Assembly (NCBI GenBank): GCA_021781255.1
Contig: JAJXXG010000369.1
Coordinates: 1 to 12,453 of the forward strand
Direction of reading: 5' to 3'
Source: Acidobacteriota bacterium
GTDB lineage: Bacteria > Acidobacteriota > Terriglobia > Terriglobales > Acidobacteriaceae
DNA length: 12,453 bases
Position 1 is the stretch's first letter, and each line of letters starts with the position of its first letter. The notes beneath the pieces are model-generated. The model saw only the letters and a list, made by a program, of their open reading frames with translations, ran no database searches and was not told where the DNA came from. Below, piece after piece: positions 7,551 to 12,453 of this stretch. Position numbers and translations under genes: made by a program.

Positions 7551-9374
7551 ATGACGGAACGGGCCGTCCATTTCACCAACACGCCCTCTGCTGCCGGCTC
7601 TGGCGGAAAGCGCGGCTATAACGCCTTTCTCTTGCTGGTAGCGGGGCTTGGCGGCCTGCTCTACGGAATCGACGTGGGCATCATCGGCGGCGCGTTGCCC
7701 TATCTTGAAGCGACCTCGGGCCTGACCGCGGCGCAGCTTTCGGTCATCGTCGCCGCGGTCCTGCTGGGCAGCGTCTTCTCGACGATGTTTGCGGGAATTC
7801 TCGCCGACTGGATGGGGCGCAAGCCGCTGATGATCCTGAGCGGCGCGACCTTTGTCCTCAGCGTTCCAGTCATCGCGCTGTCGCACGGATACGCTCCGCT
7901 GTTCTTCGGGCGGCTTTTCCAAGGCATCAGCGGCGGACTGATCGGCGTGGTGGTGCCGCTGTATCTGGCCGAGTGCCTTTCTGCATCGCAACGCGGCAAG
8001 GGCACCGGCGTATTCCAGTGGCTGCTTACGCTCGGCATCGTCGCCGCCGCGCTGGTTGGAATCTACTATAGCTATCGCGTCGATGCGATAGCCAGAACCG
8101 CTGATGCCGCCACGCTCTTCAGTTTCAAGGATCAGGCATGGCGGCGCATCTTCTGGGTATCCCTGCCGCCGGGGCTGCTGTTCATGGTTGGCGGCCTGCT
8201 GGTTACCGAGTCGCCGCGATGGCTCTTCCGTCGCGGCCAGAGAGAACAGGCTGAGGCGGCGCTGCTGCGCTCGCGGACACCCGAACAGGCTCAGCGAGAA
8301 TTGCAGGAGATGGAAGAAACAGCCAGCGCCACCCAGGCGCAGCGCTCCTCCGGCGAAAAGATGCGCGAATCTCTGCTGCGCAGAAAATATGCCATCCCGT
8401 TCCTGCTCGCCTGCGTCATCCTCTTCTGCAACACGGCCACGGGCGTCAACTCCATCATCGGCTACAACACCGGAATCCTCCTGCAGAGCGGCCTCTCTGA
8501 TCTGTACGCGCACTGGGGCTACGTCCTGTTTACGCTGGTCAACTTCCTGCTCACGATGATTGGCATGGCGCTGGTGGATCGCAAGGGCCGCAAGTTTCTC
8601 ATGGTCCTTGGCACAAGCGGAATCATCGTCTCCCAGGTCGGCGTGGGCATCCTCTTCCTCACCACAGAAAAGTTGAGCCTGGACGCGCATGGCCTCGTGC
8701 AGGCAATGGTCAGCCAGAATCAGGAGCTGACTGTTCGCTTCACTCCCGATGAAGCGCATCGCCTGCTGGCCATGCAGGGTGCGGCAGGCAATGCAATCCA
8801 GAACAGCCGCGCCTCACTCGCCATCATTTATTCCTATGGAGATTTCACCGCGGCCACAAGCTATGTGCGCTCCGATGACCCAGCCGCCCCACCCATTCAC
8901 ATCGCGCGCGCGGACTGCGTTCCATCCACGAGTGTCGAGGCGTTCTTCAAGGCTCCGTTTGCAAATCTGGAGGCCGCCCGGTCTGCGCCGCTCCGCATCA
9001 AGAAGGCGGTCATTGGCAGCGTGCCAGATCCAGGTCATGGCTGGCTCGTTGCCCTGGGGCTGTATGCCTTCATGGCTTTCTATGCCGTGGGCCCCGGGGT
9101 GTGCGTGTGGCTTGCATTGTCCGAACTGATGCCCACGCGCATCCGCTCAAACGGCATGAGCATCGCGCTGGTTATCAATCAACTGGTCTCCACAACGCTG
9201 GCCGGAATCTTTCTGCCCTTCGTCAGCAAATACGGCTACTCATCCATGTTCTTCCTGTTCGCGGGTTTCACTGCAGTGTACCTGGTCGTCGTTGCGTTCT
9301 TTCTGCCGGAGACAAAAGGCAAGACCCTCGAGGAAATCGAAGCCGGTTTTGAAGCGCGCGCATCCAGAGCCTGA
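7551..9374 (+). CDS. Sugar porter family MFS transporter with large extracytoplasmic insertion
   Basis: 607-residue inner-membrane transporter of the sugar porter (XylE/GLUT-like) family. Visible signatures: GGLLYGIDVG in helix 1 (34-43), DWMGRK between helices 2 and 3 (86-91), TESPRWL after helix 6 (219-225), DRKGRK between helices 8 and 9 (343-348) and PETKGK at the end (586-591). The family is usually 450-500 residues. The excess is a hydrophilic segment of about 125 residues (about 371-497) between helices 9 and 10, a loop on the extracytoplasmic side. In helix 7 the usual QQxxGxN sugar-binding motif reads NTATGVN (294-300), losing both Gln. Start ATG 7551 is preferred: GAGG (7538-7541) is 9 nt upstream. 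The in-frame ATG at 7428 would add 41 Arg-rich residues without a ribosome-binding site. Probably a sugar:H+ symporter, substrate unknown; it diverges from an esterase. Confidence 0.92.
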   Translation: MTERAVHFTNTPSAAGSGGKRGYNAFLLLVAGLGGLLYGIDVGIIGGALPYLEATSGLTAAQLSVIVAAVLLGSVFSTMFAGILADWMGRKPLMILSGATFVLSVPVIALSHGYAPLFFGRLFQGISGGLIGVVVPLYLAECLSASQRGKGTGVFQWLLTLGIVAAALVGIYYSYRVDAIARTADAATLFSFKDQAWRRIFWVSLPPGLLFMVGGLLVTESPRWLFRRGQREQAEAALLRSRTPEQAQRELQEMEETASATQAQRSSGEKMRESLLRRKYAIPFLLACVILFCNTATGVNSIIGYNTGILLQSGLSDLYAHWGYVLFTLVNFLLTMIGMALVDRKGRKFLMVLGTSGIIVSQVGVGILFLTTEKLSLDAHGLVQAMVSQNQELTVRFTPDEAHRLLAMQGAAGNAIQNSRASLAIIYSYGDFTAATSYVRSDDPAAPPIHIARADCVPSTSVEAFFKAPFANLEAARSAPLRIKKAVIGSVPDPGHGWLVALGLYAFMAFYAVGPGVCVWLALSELMPTRIRSNGMSIALVINQLVSTTLAGIFLPFVSKYGYSSMFFLFAGFTAVYLVVVAFFLPETKGKTLEEIEAGFEARASRA

Positions 9375-9459
9375 TGCAGCACGCTAACTTGCGCGATAAG
9401 CGCATCGACCGAGCGCGAACCGCCGCGTACGTTCGACCCGCAACAGACGCCGTGCGCTT

Positions 9460-10185
9460 TCAACCGCCATGCGCCATGTGAAATAGCCTTATCGCTTCGC
9501 GTACATCGGCTTCCACCACCGGCGTTCTGTCTCCCATGCGGGACACTTCCGAACCGATCTGCGCATTTCCTCGCATGAGCGACCCATGCAGTGACGTAAC
9601 GCCTGTCCTCCGCACAACGTCCATCACGTTCTCCAGGCGCAACCCACCGCCGGCCATCACGTCAATCCGCTTGCCGGCCTGCTTGTGCAGCCGCGCAATC
9701 GTCTCCGCTCCGACCGCCACGTCCGCCGCGCCGCCCGAGGTCAGCAGGCAATCCGCGCCGGTCGCGATCACGTCCTCAAGAGCATCGTACATCTGCCGCG
9801 TCACATCAAAGGCGCGATGGAAGGTCGCTCCCATGGGGCGAGCCAGTTCCACCAGCTCGCGGCTTCGCGCCACATCCACGCGCCCATCCACCAGCAGGAC
9901 GCCAACCACAATGCCCTCGGCCCCTGCCTGCTTCGCCTCTTCAATCTGCTGCCGCATCCGGTCAAACTCCGCCGCGGAGTAGCAGAAGTCTCCGCCACGC
10001 GGACGAATCAACACGCGCACGGGAATCGCAAGCGCCTCGACCGTAGCAGCGGTCAAATCGAGAGGCGGAGTAACGCCGCCCATCCACAATGCGCTGCAAA
10101 GCTCAACCCGGTCGGCGCCGCCGGCCTCGCCGATGCGCGCGGATTCAAGGCTCTCGACGCACAGCTCAAATCGCAACGTCTGCAT
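9460..10185 (-). CDS. cutC: CutC family TIM-barrel protein
   Basis: 241-residue cytoplasmic TIM-barrel protein of the CutC family. The copper-homeostasis name comes from early E. coli genetics; the biochemical role remains unsettled. Motifs, numbered from GTG 10194: ELCVES (10-15), GGADRVELCS (25-34), GGVTPP (39-44), IRPRGGDFCYS (63-73), VGVLLVDGRVD (97-107), FHRAFD (125-130), LLTSGGA (150-156) and MAGGGL (180-185). Length is normal. The frame could begin at GTG 10194 (244 residues) or ATG 10185. Neither has a clear ribosome-binding site; I chose the ATG because family members start only a few residues before the first strand. It follows the deaminase stop on the same strand by 24 nt (15 nt to the GTG), so it is almost surely co-transcribed and perhaps translationally coupled. 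No copper gene is nearby, and the context points to D-amino-acid catabolism. Confidence 0.93.
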   Translation of the reverse strand: MQTLRFELCVESLESARIGEAGGADRVELCSALWMGGVTPPLDLTAATVEALAIPVRVLIRPRGGDFCYSAAEFDRMRQQIEEAKQAGAEGIVVGVLLVDGRVDVARSRELVELARPMGATFHRAFDVTRQMYDALEDVIATGADCLLTSGGAADVAVGAETIARLHKQAGKRIDVMAGGGLRLENVMDVVRRTGVTSLHGSLMRGNAQIGSEVSRMGDRTPVVEADVREAIRLFHMAHGG

Positions 10186-10209
10186 GGCGCTCACTAGAAA
10201 TAAGTGTGT

Positions 10210-11493
10210 TCAGAAGAATGTCTTCACGATCCCGACAACATCGTACTGCGTGTTCAGCACCGGCAGGGCGCGCCACTTGTCGAAGGTAAGGCAGGGGTGA
10301 CAGATGTCGAAGCCGATCATATCGCCAACCTGCAAATCGTCCTCCGCAGCTATACGCATGTAGGCATGCTGATCCATCAGCTTTGTCACCGTCCAGTGTG
10401 CGGGAGCCGCGGCCGGAGCCGCTTCTCCCGGTCTGAAGCGCAGCGCCGGAATAGGCAGGCCGGAGTCAAATGCCGCATCGCGCTTGCCCATGCCGATGAT
10501 TGCCTTCTCTGTCTCCGGGACCGATTGCACATAGGCCCAGATGTGCAGCGCGGGCACGAGTCCCGACTTCATGCGGCGCGCAATCGGATTCCGTTCGAGT
10601 ATCTTCGTCTGCGCTGCGCGATACGCGCCCACGTCGTGAGTGAGGTAGCAGCCAGGGCGCAGAATAATCTCAACATCCGCGCCAAATCCTGCTGCAGTGA
10701 AGACCGCGGCCACAACGTCATACCAGGCCGAGCCTGCGCCGGAAAGCAATGCAGGCATTCGCTGAAAGCGCTCCTCAGCCAACAGCGCACGAGTAATGTC
10801 CACGGCCCGCTCCAGGAAGGCGCGAATCGCCACCTCGTCGTCGAGGACGCCCTCATACATCTCCACGCCGCTCAGCAGAATCACATTGCGCCATCTGGAC
10901 AAGGCTGCCAGCACGGCTTGCAGTTGCCCATCGTCGCGCACGCCTGCGCGGCCGCCCGTCACGCCCAGCTCAAGCAGCACGCGCAACTGTTGACCTGCAT
11001 TCGAGTAATATGCGCCGAGCTTGTCGATCTGCGCTGCTGAGTCCACAAGACAATAAAACTCAAAGCCGGGGTCCCGCAGCAAACGCGAGATGATGGCCAT
11101 GTTTTCCCTGCCCACCAACTGGTTCGCCATCAGCACGCGGCGCACGCCATGCGCGCAGGCGGCCAGCGTCTGTGGCGCGGTGGCCAGCGTAATGCCCCAC
11201 GCTCCGCTCTGCAGCTGCATCGCAAACAGCCCGGGCGCCATCGTGGTTTTGCCGTGCGGCGCAAGTCGCACTCCATACGCCTGAATAAACTCCCGCATCC
11301 AGTCGAGGTTATGCAGAAGCCTGTCTTCATACAGCACCGCCGCAGGCAAACTCAGATCCTCGCGCAGCAGGTTCCATCCCAGTTGCGCGGCCTGATTCGG
11401 ATCGAGAACATGATCAAGCGAGCCGATGCCCTTGTTCAGCGGGCCAATTCCAGTCTCGTATTCCACCTTTGCCGGCTCATTCTCTTTCGACAC
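10210..11493 (-). CDS. PLP-dependent D-amino-acid deaminase, D-serine dehydratase/D-threonine aldolase-like (fold type III)
   Basis: 427-residue cytoplasmic enzyme with an alanine-racemase-like PLP barrel followed by a D-serine-dehydratase-like C-terminal domain. The Schiff-base lysine is Lys82 in APHGKTTMAPG. His399 and Cys401 in DICHPC match the HxC zinc site of eukaryotic D-serine dehydratases. Probable reaction: a beta-hydroxy D-amino acid (D-serine, D-threonine or similar) to 2-oxoacid plus ammonia. D-threonine aldolase or 3-hydroxy-D-aspartate aldolase/dehydratase activity cannot be excluded. The open frame runs to 11706, but that start would overlap the divergent D-aminoacylase. GTG 11493 has GGAGG (11499-11503) 5 nt upstream and gives a typical length, so I chose it; GTG 11499 is an alternative. 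The gene faces an N-acyl-D-amino-acid deacylase across 85 nt, which fits a pathway that frees D-amino acids and then deaminates them. cutC follows closely. Confidence 0.9.
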   Translation of the reverse strand: MSKENEPAKVEYETGIGPLNKGIGSLDHVLDPNQAAQLGWNLLREDLSLPAAVLYEDRLLHNLDWMREFIQAYGVRLAPHGKTTMAPGLFAMQLQSGAWGITLATAPQTLAACAHGVRRVLMANQLVGRENMAIISRLLRDPGFEFYCLVDSAAQIDKLGAYYSNAGQQLRVLLELGVTGGRAGVRDDGQLQAVLAALSRWRNVILLSGVEMYEGVLDDEVAIRAFLERAVDITRALLAEERFQRMPALLSGAGSAWYDVVAAVFTAAGFGADVEIILRPGCYLTHDVGAYRAAQTKILERNPIARRMKSGLVPALHIWAYVQSVPETEKAIIGMGKRDAAFDSGLPIPALRFRPGEAAPAAAPAHWTVTKLMDQHAYMRIAAEDDLQVGDMIGFDICHPCLTFDKWRALPVLNTQYDVVGIVKTFF

Positions 11494-11498
11494 CTGCA

Positions 11499-11503
11499 CC
11501 TCC
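11499..11503 (-). promoter_or_regulatory. Ribosome-binding site that decides the deaminase start (GTG)
   Basis: GGAGG on the minus strand, 5 nt before GTG 11493. The longer frame reading to 11706 would run through the divergent promoter and into the opposite coding region, so the short form is favoured. Confidence 0.7.
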
Positions 11504-11549
11504 GTGAAGCTCAGGGAAAAACACTGTAATAGGTGTGGAGCGCGTGCTG

Positions 11550-11564
11550 AATATAGTCTATATT
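11550..11564. promoter_or_regulatory. Palindromic operator candidate with symmetric -10-like boxes between deaminase and D-aminoacylase
   Basis: AATATAG-T-CTATATT is a perfect 7-bp inverted repeat around one base, in the 85-nt region between two divergent start codons. Each arm gives TATATT, on plus at 11559-11564 and on minus at 11550-11555, matching 5 of 6... of the outer and AT-rich positions of a -10 box in both directions. No regulator gene is in the window. It may be an operator, a pair of overlapping -10 elements, or both. Confidence 0.45.
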
Positions 11565-11578
11565 TTGAGTCAGCCGAC

Positions 11579-12453
11579 ATGTTGAGCTGCGACACTCTTA
11601 TACGGAATGCAAGCGTTCTGGACGGCAGTGGCGCTGCTCCTGAAATTCTGGACATCGCCATTCGCGATGGCCGCATCTGCGATATTGGCCCAGCCCTCAA
11701 GTACACTGCTGCATCGCTTGTGGAGGCAGAAGGCCTTGCGCTCGCACCCGGCTTTATCGATGTTCACACTCATGATGACACCAGCGTAATTGGCACGCCG
11801 GCCATGCTGCCAAAGCTGTCGCAGGGAGTGACAACGGTAATTGTGGGCAACTGCGGCATCAGCGCATCGCCTGTGCGGCTGAAAGGCGACCCGCCCGACC
11901 CCATGAACCTGCTTGGCAGCGCGGCTGATTTTCGTTACCCGACCTTTGCTGCGTATGTTACCGCGGTCCGCGACGCACAGCCGGCGGTCAACGTTGGCGC
12001 GCTGGTGGGCCACACTGCATTGCGCAACAACCACATGGACCGCCTCGACAGGACTGCAACCGATGCAGAGATCGCCGCGATGCGCACGCAGCTCACCGAA
12101 GCGCTCGAAGGCGGCGCGCTGGGTCTAAGCTCCGGACTTGCCTATGCCTCGGCCCATGCCGCTTCCACTGGCGAAGTGGTGGCGCTGGCGCAGCCGCTGG
12201 CCTCGGCAGGCGCGGTCTATGTCACCCACATGCGCACCGAGGCCGCGGCGATTCTCGATGCGATGAACGAGGCATTCGCCATTGGCCGCGAGTGCAATGT
12301 GCCGGTAATTCTTTCCCACCTGAAATGCGCCGGCATCGCCAACTGGGGCCGCAGCGGCGAGGTGCTGCACGCGCTGGAGGCCGCGCGCGCCGCGCAACCC
12401 GCCGGCTGCGATTGCTATCCCTACGCAGCCGGATCAAGCACGCTCGATTTGCA
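11579..12453 (+). CDS. N-acyl-D-amino-acid deacylase (D-aminoacylase), C-terminus truncated by window edge
   Basis: Cytoplasmic amidohydrolase-superfamily enzyme hydrolysing N-acyl-D-amino acids to a carboxylate and a free D-amino acid. I translated it by hand from ATG 11579: it is open to the last base, giving 291 full codons of an expected 480-530. Motifs: an N-terminal strand region DTLIRNASVLDGSG; FIDVHTHDD with metal ligands His63 and His65; GNCGIS with Cys92, matching the bridging Cys96 of the Alcaligenes D-aminoacylase; GHTALR; THMRTE with His217; and LSHLKCAG with His247, matching the family's His220 and His250. The ribosome-binding site is weak (GAG at 11567-11569). The start overlaps an ATG on the opposite strand, which is one reason to shorten the neighbour. 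Together with the divergent PLP deaminase it forms a D-amino-acid utilisation pair. Dihydropyrimidinase-like relatives are unlikely given the GNCG and THMR motifs. Confidence 0.93.
   Translation, partial: MLSCDTLIRNASVLDGSGAAPEILDIAIRDGRICDIGPALKYTAASLVEAEGLALAPGFIDVHTHDDTSVIGTPAMLPKLSQGVTTVIVGNCGISASPVRLKGDPPDPMNLLGSAADFRYPTFAAYVTAVRDAQPAVNVGALVGHTALRNNHMDRLDRTATDAEIAAMRTQLTEALEGGALGLSSGLAYASAHAASTGEVVALAQPLASAGAVYVTHMRTEAAAILDAMNEAFAIGRECNVPVILSHLKCAGIANWGRSGEVLHALEAARAAQPAGCDCYPYAAGSSTLDL

Noticed and set aside
7461..8759. 432-residue minus-strand open frame
   Set aside because: Covers the sugar-porter gene antisense; rich in Arg, Gln, Asp and His from reversed hydrophobic codons, with no domain.
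9390..9404. Hairpin TGCGC-N5-GCGCA between the sugar porter and cutC
   Set aside because: Only a 5-bp stem and no T tract on either strand; not enough for a terminator call.
10204..11040. 278-residue plus-strand open frame
   Set aside because: Antisense to the deaminase, whose catalytic Lys and HxC motif establish the true frame.
11494..11706. N-terminal extension of the deaminase frame to 11706
   Set aside because: Would overlap the start of the D-aminoacylase and the shared promoter; the GTG at 11493 has a clear ribosome-binding site and gives a normal family length.

Overview
The window looks like chromosomal DNA from a GC-rich, saprophytic Gram-negative bacterium. Acidobacteriota (Terriglobales/Acidobacteriaceae-like) is the best guess. 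It rests on the mix of a secreted PA14-containing GH3 enzyme, an Ig-repeat/OmpA-like lipoprotein of a style common in that phylum, a FucP-type permease and a large sugar porter. No marker gene is present, so the assignment is inference. Eight complete or nearly complete genes and two edge-truncated ones are tightly packed. I see no tRNA, rRNA, CRISPR array, insertion sequence or phage gene.

Layout. (1) 1-4175: a FucP-type sugar:H+ symporter (minus strand, C-terminus cut by the window edge) diverges from a secreted GH3 beta-xylosidase/glucosidase-type hydrolase. This reads as a hydrolysis-plus-uptake pair for plant or microbial glycans. (2) 4286-4325: a strong perfect hairpin between two convergent genes, probably a bidirectional terminator. 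(3) 4335-5465: an Ig-like-repeat lipoprotein with an atypical OmpA-like C-terminal domain, preceded by a 294-nt leader/promoter region with an inverted repeat and a 10-base C tract (G on the sense strand). (4) 5760-6098: a canonical PII nitrogen-signalling protein without amtB or glnA nearby. (5) 6182-7333: an exported alpha/beta-hydrolase of the enterochelin-esterase/CE1 type, diverging from (6) a 607-residue sugar-porter MFS protein (7551-9374) with a roughly 125-residue extracytoplasmic insertion. (7) 9460-12453: a D-amino-acid module. A D-aminoacylase (plus strand, truncated) diverges from a PLP/zinc D-serine-dehydratase-like deaminase, followed at very short distance by cutC. A 15-bp perfect palindrome lies in the 85-bp shared promoter region.

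How the genes fit together. The left two thirds support capture of carbohydrates: secreted hydrolase, exported esterase and two sugar transporters of different families. The right end supports release of free D-amino acids from N-acyl-D-amino acids and their deamination to keto acids and ammonia, as might follow turnover of peptidoglycan or microbial necromass. PII could sense the nitrogen side, but nothing in the sequence links it to these genes directly.

The observations most worth following are the deaminase-cutC gene pair with its palindromic operator candidate, the altered sugar-binding motif and large loop of the sugar porter, and the OmpA-like domain that has lost the usual peptidoglycan-binding Asp and gained a Lys/Glu-rich insertion. 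I do not see a clearly novel defence or mobile system here.
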